A DNA stretch of 64,000 nucleotides from Dryococelus australis. Its lineage: Eukaryota > Arthropoda > Insecta > Phasmatodea > Phasmatidae. The position numbers and the translations under genes were made by a program. Positions 44,701-57,015 of this stretch are shown piece by piece. Under the pieces are notes generated by a model, which was not told the origin of the DNA, did not search any database, and worked only from the letters and a program-made list of their open reading frames with translations. Location of the stretch: NCBI GenBank assembly GCA_029891345.1, contig CM056994.1:55893251-55957250 (forward strand), given 5' to 3'. The stretch's first letter is position 1; each line of letters starts with the position of its first letter.

Positions 44701-46314
44701 AATTTTGAATTAATTACATAACCAGTACTAACTTCAAGTACAAACAGTAGTTGCCTTATCACAGGTTATGTTTCAAGTGCAGTATGACTATATCGGACCC
44801 CCCACGAACTTATAAGCATAGTTGGCCATCATTTTCGAACTGTTTAAGTTATAGTCACGAAATTCGGACTGTAAGTACTGCTACGAACACTGATTGGTCA
44901 GCATTTCAGAACCTTTGAAGCTCGGGAACATGTAACAACCATCCACAAATGTAAAGAAAATAAAGGTAGGTATACATACAAGTGCGTCGCAAAGTTACCG
45001 ATGCATGTAGGAGTGTAGGGCCTGAAATAGCATGCATATGCATCGGCCTGCATGCACTCGACAATCGCCCACCCCCACCCTTACCCTGTGCTACTACAGG
45101 TGTCTACCAAATTTGATACACTCAGTGACAGCTGGCCTCCCTTCGCACACTGGCATCCAGGTTGTATATATAAATGCGAAAATATATACACAAATACCTC
45201 AATGTTAGCATGGGTAACATGCGACAACCAACTATATGCGAAAAATTCAAGATACTTACTAACGAGCTGCGAGCATAATGTACATAGCCGCAGTTAACGG
45301 TAAAACACATACTTATATAGTAATATAAACAAACACAGTCAGTCCAAGACAAGGGCCTGCGGCCCGAGTCATCTTTACCATGGGTAACATCTAACAACCA
45401 GACATACATTAAAAAGAAACAAAGGACCATACAATTACACCGATAACAAGACATACATAGTCGCAGGTTACATTAAAATATGTACCAATTAATATAAATA
45501 AACAGGGCCAGCCTAACATAAGGGTCGGTGGAACCGAATGTAAAAGATATGACACCATCCCGTACATGAAAAAATCAGTCATGTAACAAACAATAAAGGA
45601 CTAGCATATACGCAAGTACATCATGAGCATGATTTAATAACGAGGCACAATATATAACAAGAATACCCAATGGAGCCACAGTCAATAATAGCGATATCAG
45701 TGTTGCTAAAGCGCCAAGAATTTTAGTAAAAGCTAGAATGCTTGGCGAAATGAAAAAGATGGAATGTTCACAAGAACCAACCTCAAAAAATTCTACAATG
45801 CATTAAGTGTTCTTTGCCACGAAACAACGTATCTTTTAACCATTAGTTACGCAAGAGAGACGAATAGATATAAAAATAATTACAAAAGCAAATAATGATA
45901 AACATTTACCAACCAATGCATATTGCGTGAGCATCGAGTGCTGTATATTACATTTGTTTAAGATAGAGAATTCTGTTGCAAAGCCCAAAAGCACAGGAGC
46001 AATATTGACAACAATAATCCAAAGAACAATAAAAATAAAATGTAAAGGAAAATAGTTATAAGAACTTCCCAATCATTACAATCGCACATTACACAAGCGT
46101 CGGGTACTGTATGCTGTGTTAGACAATGCTGGACAAGACCAAAATGTCCTGGTTAACAACCGAATAGCAAACGACTTCCTTATGAATCGATTGAAACGAA
46201 ACCATCACATTCAGAGTACGGCTAACAATCACGACGCTAGAAGCGGAACGCATCCAACCCGCCTGGCGTTGTGCGATAAATCAACATCTCGAGAATCTGT
46301 AACGCAGCCGAGGT
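44701..46314. other. No gene; weak tandem similarity
   Basis: ACATAGCCGCAGTTAACGGT (45281) and ACATAGTCGCAGGTTACAT (45459) start similar stretches about 178 bp apart that share ATATAAACAAACA/ATATAAATAAACA and CATGGGTAACAT/ATGAAAAAATCAG-type parts. A second pair lies near 45915 and 46078 (GCATCGAGTGCTGTATATTA; GCGTCGGGTACTGTATGCTG). Probably a decayed satellite. Confidence 0.35.
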
Positions 46315-46470
46315 GGTCGGCCGACGTGCTCTGGGTAAAGGGGCTGGGGGCTGAAGTGCGAGCACCACCCGCCATTTTGGATTCTGCCATCTTGTTTCCG
46401 GTCACTATCTTGTTTCCGTCGACCAAGTGGTCGGCCGACGGCGCGGGCACCATGCAGGTCTCGACAAGTC
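46315..46470 (-). repeat. tRNA-headed repeat, fragment
   Basis: CCCGCCATTTTGGATTCTG, GCCATCTTGTTTCCGGTCAC and ATCTTGTTTCCGTCG match the GCCATCTTGTTTCC end of the 43345 copy. It is framed by two copies of GTGGTCGGCCGACG (46312-46325 and 46427-46440) in direct orientation. Confidence 0.5.
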
Positions 46471-48617
46471 GAAAGGATGGCACGTAACACTAGCCGAGAG
46501 ATGCATCAGGCTCCAGGGTGACAAACCAGCTGAGTCACAGATGCACTTCCCTTTCCGAGAAGTCCGTAGTTATACGGTATAAGGTAACAATTTAATTCGT
46601 TTTAAATATTACATACACTTACTTATTTCGAATACATATAATTTATAGTGCTAGAACTGTAAGCACATTATGAAACGAATTACCCATGAATCGCTCGCCA
46701 CAAAATGTTATTAATATAATAATAACATTAAATGTACGAACTATGTAATGTCGAGTAAGGAGACAGCGCAACACGCATACATTTCAACTGCATATGTGCT
46801 CTGCTTTCAGAAGTCCCAAAATAAAAAAAGAGGTTTACCTTAAAAAAAACTGGCGTGGCTGTTTCATACACAGAAGACCTTGAGACCACGAGGGCACACG
46901 TGAACTCGACAGAAGCATAGAACACACTGTCTAGCCTGCCTTTGAGTACATGGCATACATCACCGACCACTTACAATTATTGTAATTACACCCCCTTTGA
47001 CAAAACATTTATACAAAATTCAGAATGATAAATATATTTACTTTTTATATTTACAAAAAATTACTATTTGCCACGATTATTTCTGTAACAGTACAAGTGC
47101 ATTATGAAATATTACTAAACTTTGTGCTGTGAATATAAATTGACTGTGTACTTCAAATAGTAAGACATTGCCTTTATTAACTACATGCAGCGATAAAATT
47201 AGTTTACTTTCATTTATCTCTTGTGTTGTAGAAACAAAATATTTCATTTGTACTGTTATAATTATTTACAGCTAGTTTTCAATTAAATTGTTTGTAAAAA
47301 GTACAAAAAATTTTAGTGTAGGAGCCTAGGTCTATCATAGATAGGCCTAACTTAATACGGTAACCAATCTAAAAAAAACTCACTACATACTTTCAGAGAC
47401 ATTTCTTCTACGCGTTTTCCTTAATAGTCATAGCAAAAAAAGAGCCGAAAAAAGTATGCACAAAATATTTTTATCTGTAGTTGTGTTTTCAGAAATGTTC
47501 AAATAGTTCGTTAAATGCTTAAATCGTAATATACAATCCAAGCTAAATTATTCTTTTTTTTTTTTGTAAGATATCAGATTTTTGCGCAGTTTCCGTTGTT
47601 TTTTTTACAACGCTCCGTTTGACTCAAAAAATTCTGACAGCACAAAATGAAATTTTTTCAATCGCCCTCGATATTTACTGTGCAATAAATAAAATTACGA
47701 CCTCGACCGACAGTACATGCGTGCAAAAGCGAGAACAATCGGATGGCAGGACCCATTATTAAACCCACGTGAGGTAATCGACAATATCAATCAACTTTAC
47801 GAGCGATGGTGAAAGGATTTTTAATTTCAGACCAGTGTTGAAATCAAATTACTTTTTAAGTTTATTTTGGCGTGAGCTTTTATAGGTCTCCAGAGTTAGT
47901 TACTTCCATTCCGCTGAACAAGGTACCAACGCACACAATTATCTAACCATAGCCTGTCAACGGCGTGGATACAAATTTTAATTTGGGGGAGAAAAAATGG
48001 ACTGGGGAGGAGAGAGAACACGAAAAAGAGCGAAAGTGTTTTCGCTCATAGAGCACTTTATTTTCATCTTTGTTTAAGAAGGTATTTATAAGCGAACACG
48101 AGATACAAAAAGGAATTTTTTTTTATGCCGAAGCACTAAAAAATCATGACAATTTTAGGTACTTAAAAACTACAGAATGGCAACGACATTTATTGTATTT
48201 ACAACCTGCAAATATCACTGTATGCACTGCAGTTGCTAACTTATTAAAAATATTACAACCTTACGATATTGAACTGCGAAATGTTCTGTAACCAACACTT
48301 GAATTTAGCTACGATAGTTTCTTTGATTTCAATTATTAATTAAAATTAAGAAAACTAACCATATAGGACACTGTAGGCTCTTCGAATATTCTACACTCAT
48401 GCCCAGTAATTAATTTTTCCCAAAATATCAGTTTTTTATTTTTTGCAATTGAATAATGCAGCAATCTAATTACAAATGAATCATAATAATTTCACGGTAA
48501 AATTAAGTAAAATATCATATGCCAACTAGTGACGCAACATAAACAAACTGTCAAATTAAAAGCGAACGTTAAGGAACAAAAGTTTTACAGTGTGTTGAAT
48601 TTTGAAGGGTAAGGGGG

Positions 48618-48618
<1 letters not shown>
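46471..48618. other. No recognised feature
   Basis: Long AT-rich stretch with only short frames. Confidence 0.5.

Positions 48619-48680
<62 letters not shown>
48619..48680. repeat. (TA)n microsatellite
   Basis: About 60 bp of uninterrupted TA, preceded by a G-run. Confidence 0.97.
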
Positions 48681-48682
<2 letters not shown>

Positions 48683-49140
48683 CATTGAGACAAGGAGTCT
48701 CACGACTACAAATTTTCGCCACTCCAATTTTACCGTCAACTTCCCTGTCTGCTACAAGTTTGCCTGTTTTGTGGGCCGATCGCCATCCCAGCAATATTAC
48801 GCATTATTGCTACACTTAATACTCCCTAATATGACATGTTTATTATTTAATTATACTTGAAGACACTCTACTTTTTGAAGAAATGATGTGTGTTAACACC
48901 GAACGAGAAAAAAAAAAACGTGTTGCTGCAGTGACATTTCCTGAACCATAGACATGTGCGATCACCTGGTTCGCGCACCCGTGCAGGGCGGAAAATGGCC
49001 GGCGCATCTTTGCCTGTGTGTTTACTGACCTGCCCGGTTGGGGCGCTGGAAGCGCTGGACGGCGGGCAGTTGTGGGCAACAAGCGTAAAGATGGCGCTAG
49101 TGTGCCGGAAATATTGGGATCTCCACAATAATCTATACTT
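48681..49140. other. Unassigned, GC-richer 48960-49110
   Basis: Overlapping frames on both strands have no recognisable domain. Confidence 0.4.
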
Positions 49141-49560
49141 GTAATGATTAATCTCGTAGTATATTTTTGATAAAGGTGGAGCTAGTTTCGCCGGAAATTA
49201 TTATTGATTGGAGGACAGTTTAAGCCAATAAGAAATTTGGTGGGGAAGTTTTCCCCTGTTAATTTTTTGACTATAAATAGTCCCTCCAGCGGGCTGGTCG
49301 ATAGAGAGACCTGGCCGTTGGGGGTTGACAAGTACAGCTGCAGAATATGAGATAAGTACACAACATTAGAGCCATAAGGCCAGTTTGCTGTAAAAACGGA
49401 TGTTGTTACCCAGGAATTTGGTAGAGTATTGGAATTTTCCTGGTAGTATAAAATTTTAGCACACAATACAGTTGATTGTAGAATATTCAAAAGAAAATTA
49501 TTTTCGCGTATTATAAAGTGTTAATGAATAAATTAAAAATTTGTTGTGAGGCGAATACCT
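49141..49560 (+). promoter_or_regulatory. Candidate promoter/LTR-like unit
   Basis: GATTGG and GCCAATAAG boxes (49205-49232), TATAAATA at 49272, a second TATAAAA at 49447 with CAGTTG 22 bp downstream, then AATAAATTAAAAA at 49527. The final segment resembles the AATAAATTAAAAATC of the LTR-like unit at 62990-63340. No second copy in the window. Confidence 0.3.
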
Positions 49561-49891
49561 CATGCTAACGCCAGAGATTAAGAAAGTACTATAAATTCCA
49601 CTGACATGGAACTAAAAGAATTCCCAGTTTTTAATAGAATAAAATACTCTTTGCAAACCACGATTTTAAAATTTTTATGTATAAAGTTTTAATGCAAGAG
49701 ATTGTATCCTAGTTTTATCACATTAGGCTTTGTTGGAATTTTAGCCTATTGTATGTTCCATTAAATTTTCAGTCTTCAAAAATGATAAAAGGCTGTTATT
49801 TGATATTTTGTATTTTAAGTAAATTTTCAAATGTACATTTCAACCATTGTGTGCGAAGGAAATTCAATCGCCATCTTGTAGATGTAGGAGA
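49561..49891. other. AT-rich, no feature
   Basis: Nothing supported. Confidence 0.5.
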
Positions 49892-50027
49892 TTTTGTATC
49901 AGTATTATATTGAATTTAACATATGTAATGTGGGTATGAGAGCTTTGAATATAGTTATTTTGTATCAGCATTATATTGATTGTGGAAATTGTAATATGGG
50001 TATTGAGAACCTTGAATATAGCTATTT
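49892..50027 (+). repeat. 66-bp tandem duplication
   Basis: TTTTGTATCAGTATTATATT (49892) and TTTTGTATCAGCATTATATT (49958) begin two units that both end in TTTGAATATAG(T/C)TATT-type sequence. Confidence 0.75.
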
Positions 50028-51255
50028 TTCATAACCCATGTGTTTTACCTGGTAGTTAGTCTGTTCAACCTTTTTAAGCCATTATCCCTTAGGGATTTAT
50101 ATTTCCGCTGTTAAGACTTGGTCGTTGGTTTGTTTTGCTGGATGTATGTCCTTGCTTGGTTCTTACCTGAAGGGCTACGCAAGGGCCTCAGCATTATTTT
50201 ACAAACAATCTCTCAAATCACTTTATTCCTAAACAGTTTTCATTAAACAATTTTACACTGCTTGCTGTATTTTATCAATGATTTCATTTGTGCCGAAGGA
50301 ATGATATGAACTCACAACAATAAAGTACATTAACGACTGAACTGTAGTGTTTCTCAGCCAAACTATTATATATTTAAAATCTGAACATCCCTCTGAATAT
50401 AATATGAGAATAGTAGCGTACACAAAATCCAAAGGTAGTTTAAATTTTAGGAAAGACGTTAGAATATCCGTTTCAGAAGGCCGCCTGGCAAAACAGGGGT
50501 TTGTTTTCTAACTGGTAAATTAGGCACATGAACTGATGTGAACTAATTATGAGTACAATTACGTTTACTGCAGATAATTATCTCATTTCCTACTGAATCA
50601 CTTCTGAGCACTCACGTCCAACAGTTACATGTATTCCATATGAGAATAATAATAAACCAGAATTTAATGTAACTAACTAATTAAAATAAAGTTTGAAGTA
50701 ATTAATATAGCCGCACATTTTCTAAACCAGCGAGATCGTTTTATATTCTATTATTTACAACTTCTAACATTTTCACGACTGCATTCCCAATAGTGACACT
50801 TCTAGAAACTCTTGCACGACCAACCATGATTTCAAATACTTCCTCTGGTTCATCCCAATCGTTTGACAGCGTCTGCTTCGCTCATAACTTTTTATCAAGT
50901 CGAATACTATATTATTTCTAGTCTACTGTGCGTAGAGATAAATTAAATCTAAATACTTTATTTATGAAACTATATGGCGTGAAAAACTTGTGAAATCATC
51001 CAATACCCTAATAATACCTCGCTAAACGACTTTAAAAAATTCACGCTTAGAATTCACAATGGTATTCATTTATTTATCATATGATCGCTTTTCCGTTAAT
51101 CGCGCGTAGAGTTTTTTTTTACCGCGTGAACTTAATTTTATTTCACAGAGAGCACGCGGCACAATGAATGTACAGATTGCATTATGCTGTCATTATTAAT
51201 AATAATAGCATTCGCTATGCGATTACTTTTCATTAAGTTTTCATATCAACATAGC
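50028..51255. other. No recognised feature
   Basis: AT-rich; no repeats or frames supported. Confidence 0.5.
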
Positions 51256-51512
51256 TAGGGACACCCGAATTTTACGAAAAGATGACGTTCCAGCAGTATT
51301 CTTTTTCCTTATTGGCGGCGTGTCTTTGTGAGAAGACATTTTCCTGCTTGACTGACCAATCAGAATTAGGTAAATTCAGTGCTGTACGTTCGTGGTTCGC
51401 GCGCAGACACCTAATACGCGTGACACGGTAACCATCCAATCACGAAAGTAGATCTGAGCTAAAGTGTTACAACTGGTCGTAAATTCTTTTCGCGGAAATC
51501 GGCAGTCCCTAA
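51256..51512. mobile_element. MITE-3 copy (subgroup 1)
   Basis: Left TAGGGACACCCGAATTTTAC; right from outside TTTAGGGACTGCCGATTTCC then GCGAAAAG. Core GCGTGTCTTTGTGAGAAGAC and TGACCAATCAG, CATCCAATCACG. Confidence 0.72.
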
Positions 51513-51669
51513 ACATAGCACATGATAAACAAATATTCTGATTGTCTGCCACCGATCGCAAAAATTCGGATCGTGCGCGGATATAAAAAAAACCGAGTTA
51601 GATTTAGCGTAAGAGTAAATTTGGCGGCCCAAGGTCACACCACAGAGTAAATAAGGTCACATAGGTGAA

Positions 51670-51950
51670 TTAGCCGCTTATTCCGCGAACTCCAGCCGCA
51701 TAAAATGGCGTCACTAGCCCGCAACATGTCGGAACGTGGTTCGCCAATCAGCGACCGGTATCTTATTTGCCAGCCAGTAGCCCAGCCGATAGTGTGCATT
51801 TCGTAGCACACGGTAGCCAGTCAGACATAAGGCCCGTTCCCAGAGCCTCGCACAACCAATCAGATAATAAGTTCTCCCACATTAGAGCAGCGACCATGCC
51901 ATTTCGTCTGTGTATTTATTTACTCTGTACTTATAATTCGGCGGTCGTCT
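51670..51950 (+). repeat. CCAAT-box-rich repeat, copy d
   Basis: TAGCCGCTTATTCCGCGAAC, TCCAGCCGCAT, CGCCAATCAGCGACCGG, TAGCCAGTCAGACATAAGG, CAACCAATCAGATAATAAG, ending CATTTCGTCTGTGTATTTAT. It is the most complete uninterrupted copy and abuts a Tc1 remnant. Confidence 0.62.
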
Positions 51951-51967
51951 GTATCAAGACACAACTG

Positions 51968-52407
51968 TCACCAATCCGCAAGCTGCCATGCTGCCTGTTC
52001 TCGGCAGGTCACACGTGCTGGGAGATGCTCAGGTGGTAATGGTAGACGTCGTAAGGGTCGCCGCGACGACAGATTCCGCTCTGCTAGCCGCCTGGATGTG
52101 GTACTACTGGACACAGGCGTATCCCCAGCTGTCGTGACATGTCCCTGGTTGGTGCGCAGCGACGACCGTGGAGTGGTTACAGCCTGTCGCACGATGAAAC
52201 GATCCTCCCTGCTGGTGGTCCTCCGGGGTCGACCAGATTCTTCTTGACGGGTGTTTGTGCCCTCCTGTTCCCACTGCGGCCAACGCCGACTCACAGTGTA
52301 GGCAGAGCTGTTCAAGTGGCGAGCAATGCCTCTAGGAGGTCGACGATGCGGCCTCTCTCAAAATCATCCAGCTGGACAAAGGATGGTCGAATGCGCCGTC
52401 GGGGCAT
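51968..52407 (-). pseudogene. Tc1-like transposase, N-terminal remnant
   Basis: A plausible start ATG at 52407 opens with RRRIRPSFVQLDDFERGRIV, the first helix-turn-helix of Tc1-type transposases. A small deletion near 52330 shifts the frame, after which LNSSAYTVSRRW, GRPRRTTSREDRFIVRQ and RRLAERNLSSRRPLRRLPL give the second DNA-binding domain. Similarity stops near 51970 at QAAWQLADW, just before the first catalytic Asp. The DDE domain is missing, so the copy is dead. Different lineage from the remnant at 62065. Confidence 0.85.
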
Positions 52408-53379
52408 GCTGCATGTTCACAGAACTTTGCTCTGTGGCCCACACTGGTCACACCGCTACTGAAACCTTATTCGGTTTCTTGCAGCTATGAATGATGGAGG
52501 GACATGGTACATCCCTAATGGTACATCCCTATAAGCCCGAGGAAAATGATACGAAACTTTAAAAGGATTTATCATCAGACTACTGAAGATTTGGGGGTCT
52601 TGTTGCACTCTCTGATGAACTGAAGATAACATATATAAGACCAAGCAATGAACAAGGAACTGATGCAATGGAGCTACGAATACCAAAGCGAGATAACAGG
52701 GAAACGAACAAGGTATTATGCAGACAACAGCAAATGAATCGGAACATGATTTAGATACGATTCATGACTAAAGTAATGGCTACAGGAGGAGAAAAGATGC
52801 CCGGAGGCCCCCCTATCCTCTGAATGTCGACACAGAGGGACTGAATCGAAAGTAGAATATCAGTTAATTAGTCAAGTAGTTAGCGCTGCTATATAGGTAA
52901 TGGATTAGACATGAAGTAGAATAGATTACAGTGTGGTGAACTGGGTGAATGACAGGTTAACCACGCCACACCACAACTCCAGACTACCTAGATGCAGATG
53001 TATTACAATAAAAGCAAATAGTTGGAAAACTGCGTGGTCCCGATAGCAAGCCAAAGGCTAGAAGAAAGAAACGGGAAATTAACAGTAAAAGGAATCTCTT
53101 ATACCCTTGCATTACCAAGAAAGGCCATAGAAGCGGGGGTGAAAAGAAAGCGTGTCCCGCCTATAGTTATGACGATGTGTGGGGCACATGTCGGACTATG
53201 GCGATACTGCGTGGCAACCTTCGATGTATTCGCACGATTCGTTAATGGTGATCACTTTTTGTACACAACTATATATTTAGTCTCGTTGGTTGGCAGCAGT
53301 GCAATGGCACGCAGGATGAACTGAGCCAATGAAGAGCTGACCTCGCAGCCGTACAAAATGGTGTTTATTACAGAACTGT
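52408..53379. other. No gene recognised
   Basis: A 100-codon frame at 53022-53324 has no recognisable domain. ATGGTACATCCCTA is directly repeated at 52504 and 52519. Confidence 0.4.
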
Positions 53380-54225
53380 AACTGGGCTGACACACGTTTT
53401 GCCTCCTGACCCCCCTTTCTGGGAAACCCGTGAATAATGGACAGCGGCCGTTGGGCTGTCGTGCTGCTTGGCTGCTTGGCGCCTTGCTTGCGTCACGGCT
53501 CTTCTCCCCTGCTGGAGGTTTCGACGGGTCTGGCGACGACGCAAGAATGTTCTGGTGAGACTGGCTGGCGCCTCAGCCCTCCGCGACGCATCACACGAAT
53601 TGGGGAATATTCTAGGTGGCGGCCTAAGACACTATATATACTGCCGCAATCCAGCGGCCGGCAGTCTTTGTCGAAGGCCGCCTGGCGAGTGTGCGCGAGT
53701 GAAGTGAACTGTGGACGACGACAGGAGATTGCGGGACGACGGCGGGCCAGGTGTTCGTGGCTTGAATGGACGAGAGGGTGTAAAACCGCAGAGTGAAGCC
53801 TACTGTGAGTGAGGGCGCTTGGAGGACTCTAGAACATTGGGACTGGCGGGACATGGACTGAACTGAGGTGGGACCGAATGGAAGAGTAATACTGATTTTA
53901 TTGTAAATATTCGAACTATTAATTTGAACACATATTTTGTAGAATATTTGAATAGGTTGGTACACTGTTTATTCGGACTGATCTTTAATTATTTTATTTT
54001 ATTGATTTCTTTGAGGTAGTTATAAATGTATGAAATTGTAGTAATTAATTGCGAACAGTAAGTGGTATCAATTTATTGTGAGATTTTGATTTCAGAGAAT
54101 TTTGCTGTAGTTATTGTAAATAAAGTATAGAAATTATAATTAATTCTTTTATTTAATTAAGACCTCCATCACTTAACGAACTTGGTATAGCCCATTTAAT
54201 TTATAGACATAGAAATTGTAACAAT
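53380..54225 (+). repeat. LTR-like unit, copy 2
   Basis: Starts near TGTAACTGGG and ends near ATTGTAACA. TATATATA at 53633 is followed 29 bp later by CGGCCGGCAGTC (initiator-like), a GACTGGCGGGACATGGACTG block, AATAAAG at 54120 and ATTAAGACCTCCATC. Same order as copies at 23233 and 62990. The 119-codon frame in its GC-rich half has no recognisable domain. Confidence 0.5.
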
Positions 54226-54342
54226 ATCAATGGAAAAACCTAAAACCGCTGAAAATGTGGGGCTGTCCAATCAAAACCTTTGACACATGGTGAGTGAACT
54301 TGGTAGCCTAAGTCACCAAGGCGTTTACGGGTTATGAGTAGG

Positions 54343-54632
54343 AGTAGAGAAATTTTGTGAAACAAATTTTAAGACAAGTTATAATTCAAAACACTATAGT
54401 GCCGTTACCTATAATGAATGGATGAATTACTTTTTGATACGTGTTAACTGTCTGCACACGAATCACGTAAACGCCGTGCCGATGTTGCCGAATTCTGGGT
54501 GGATAGGTCAAATATGAAAACGCCTTCCTCAAGTAGACAGCAACCAATGACAATAGACAAACTGCTGTTGAGTTCTTGTTGTATTGAAGTCTATCCTGTA
54601 CTCAAATTTTTTCGCGAAAATTCACCAGCTAT
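54343..54632. mobile_element. MITE-3 copy (subgroup 2)
   Basis: Core TTTAAGACAAGTTATAATTC, TTTGATACGTGTTAACTGTC, GATGTTGCCGAATTCTGGG, CAACCAATGACAATAGAC, right end TTTTTTCGCGAAAATTCACC. The left end is degraded. Confidence 0.8.
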
Positions 54633-55527
54633 AGTTATGAGTTCGCAGGTTCGAATCACGGGAGAAAGAAAAAATCATGGACGTGTGCTTATTTTTCAGA
54701 TGAACTCTTTGAGAAAAATTTGAACACACTTCCTTTTGTATAATGGGAAAATCTAACCTACACACAATGTGGGAAATTTGCCAGAAATTAATCTGCAAAC
54801 AATGGACTGGTGGTATGCAATGTTTTTGGTAACTCAACCATGAATTTGACTCTTTCCTTGACGAAAAGTAAGAAAGCTGTTATGGATTTATGGTGCTGTG
54901 GGGTTTGGGTTGAGGAGGGGGGGGGGGGAGATTTACCATACGTGTTTTTTCAATAGTGTAAGCGTGTAGGATGGTGTGATAAATTTGCGAACAATTTCTT
55001 AAGAGTGTATGTTTAAATCGACAGCCGGCATGGAAAGGACACGCGTTCAATATAAATGATTAAAAACACTTCCCGCGCAACTGTTCCTGAACGTCGTGAG
55101 GTGATGATAAAGGCGAGGTCACTATCAGCAGACGCGAGTAGGTCGACCTCCAGAGACGGCCGCCGGCGGACACCGCGCACTCACGCACGAGAGCGAGGTG
55201 TGTAGTCTCTCCTTCCGACGCGGACTTGATTTTTATTCCTTCCGGCGGGCGCGGGCAGAGAGGACTCGAACCGACTTCCTGCGCACGGAAATAGCGGGGC
55301 GGCAACCCGACGCGACGCGACGCGCTTCCGCATTGGCGCCGGTACGCCCCCGGGGCCAGTGGGAGGTCGCCCAGCGTTCCCCGCCGTGCGCCTGACTTGG
55401 CGTTGCACGAGGTTCACGTGTGTCTCTCCATCACCAGTCAGGGTGCATTTCTTCGCACCTGCTTTCCCATTTCGCACACTATCTTCCACTTTTAATTATT
55501 TTTTTCACATAGTGTAATTTATTACTA
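54633..55527. other. No gene; GC-rich block
   Basis: A B-box-like GCAGGTTCGAATCACGG lies at 54646-54662 with no clear SINE body. G-run at 54917-54929. The 55080-55480 stretch is GC- and CpG-rich with frames on both strands lacking recognisable domains. Confidence 0.4.
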
Positions 55528-55762
55528 TAGGCCGTTCACGGTAATGTGAGCACTTTTGAAGCCCTAGTTATTTTTTTCTTTCACCTAATTCGTATCGTTC
55601 CACCACTTGTTAATGTAAACCCTGCCATGTGAGTAATAAACACAGTGTATGCATTCGAACACACCCACAACAAAAAGTCCGACGCCACAATGAAATGTAT
55701 TTATTGGTTATTATGTCTGATGAAACAGTTTCAAAAAGTGCTCACTACCGTGAACGGTCTAT
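55528..55762 (+). mobile_element. MITE-1s copy
   Basis: TATAGGCCGTTCACGGTAAT start, core TGCCATGTGAGTAATAAAC and AAATGTATTTATTGG, end GTGCTCACTACCGTGAACGG. More diverged than the 31984 copy. Confidence 0.85.
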
Positions 55763-55855
55763 GAGCCATATCTAATGGTAATTTTTTTCGTGTCTGTCCG
55801 ACCGGATTTAACTCAAAAACCACTGAACGTATTGACATCAAATTTACACTGTGTG

Positions 55856-55857
<2 letters not shown>

Positions 55858-55937
<80 letters not shown>
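55858..55937. repeat. (TA)n microsatellite
   Basis: About 78 bp of near-uninterrupted TA. Confidence 0.97.
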
Positions 55938-55940
<3 letters not shown>

Positions 55941-56198
55941 ACCCCAGGACCAACTTAAGTCTTTGTTTCATCGAGATATCTCAAATGGTTACGAAAATAT
56001 GATGATCAGGGATGTACATACGTACTGGATTTTCTTAGTATTACTGCATAAAAAAAGCATTGTTCAAAAAAGTTCCGTCCTCCTTTCCTTCCCAAGAGCG
56101 ATTTCAAATCCTAAACGTCATGCGTACGAAGTAGCACGGGAAAACTAGTTTATAATAATTTCACGACACAACATTTAAACATAATCTTTAATGAATAG
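55938..56198. other. No feature
   Basis: Nothing supported. Confidence 0.5.
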
Positions 56199-56394
56199 AG
56201 TGGAGAGATTTGGACGACACTTAACAGCTGAGAGCTGAGTTCTTGAGTATGGAGCAGCGCCAGAAGGAAGGGACGGAGGAACCGGGAGATCTCCAAAACC
56301 TGCCGACCAGCGGCACTTGCAAAAGGCCGGGAATCGAACCCGGTTCGCCTAGGTGGGAGGCGAGTAGTCTAACCACTACACCACCACGGCCCCC
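56199..56394 (-). mobile_element. SINE-1 copy, internally deleted
   Basis: Minus-strand head GGGGCCGTGGTGGTGTAGTG and CGAACCGGGTTCGATTCCCG give intact A and B boxes; tail GTCCAAATCTCTCCACTC. The middle of the body is shortened. Confidence 0.85.
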
Positions 56395-56747
56395 ACTGTT
56401 AATGAAGATTCAACAAACTGTATAGCAGCGACCAAAGAAAATGTTAGACGATAATCGCAGATTGAATCATGCTGACGGAACAAAACTAAAATACACATAC
56501 ACTCTTTGTCATAAGAATTGCGTGTCCTATAAAGACCATTCTGTAACCATCCATTAGTGCGGTCAGGTGATTACACACTTTATCGAACCGCGTGAAAGAT
56601 AATACGCCTGTCCGGCCAACCATTGCTGGGTCACAAACAGTGCACACATGATGACATCATTTAGGCGGCCTTAATTGCTTGTCCAAGTCACGAGCACCAA
56701 CCGTGATTTAGAACTCGTACTTATACTTATACTTGGTTACTTATCAA
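56395..56747. other. No feature
   Basis: Nothing supported. Confidence 0.5.
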
Positions 56748-57015
56748 TAGAGACCCGAGAATTTCGCGGGTTCATTTCTAGACAAGTTGGAATTCACACA
56801 CTTTTTGTTACTTTTGTAATTGGTCGACGTGTTGATTGACACTTCCTGGAGATAAATGAGCCGATAACAAACATGCAATAAATTGTGCTCTCAAACGCCG
56901 CGTTTTACTACCACAACAATCAACCATTAAACAGTTGATACCTGTATGAGAGTATATAAGACTAACCTAAGTCTAGCCTACAGGTCATTGCACTCGCGAA
57001 TTTCTCAGGTCTCTA
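56748..57015. mobile_element. MITE-7 (relative of MITE-3)
   Basis: Left TAGAGACCCGAGAATTTCGC; right from outside TAGAGACCTGAGAAATTCGC. The inverted repeats are about 22 bp with two or three mismatches, inside a 268-bp element. The next bases, TTCTAGACAAGTTGGAATTC, resemble the MITE-3 subgroup 2 subterminal TTTCAAGACAAGTTAAAC. Confidence 0.78.

Noticed and set aside
53437..53796. 119-codon frame as a first coding exon behind the 53633 TATA box
   Set aside because: The frame starts upstream of the TATA box and covers a repeat with two other copies in which no equivalent frame is conserved.
55060..55489. GC-rich overlapping frames as a gene with a CpG-island promoter
   Set aside because: Frames open on both strands with Arg/Pro/Ala-rich peptides, typical of composition. 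No domain or splice structure supported.
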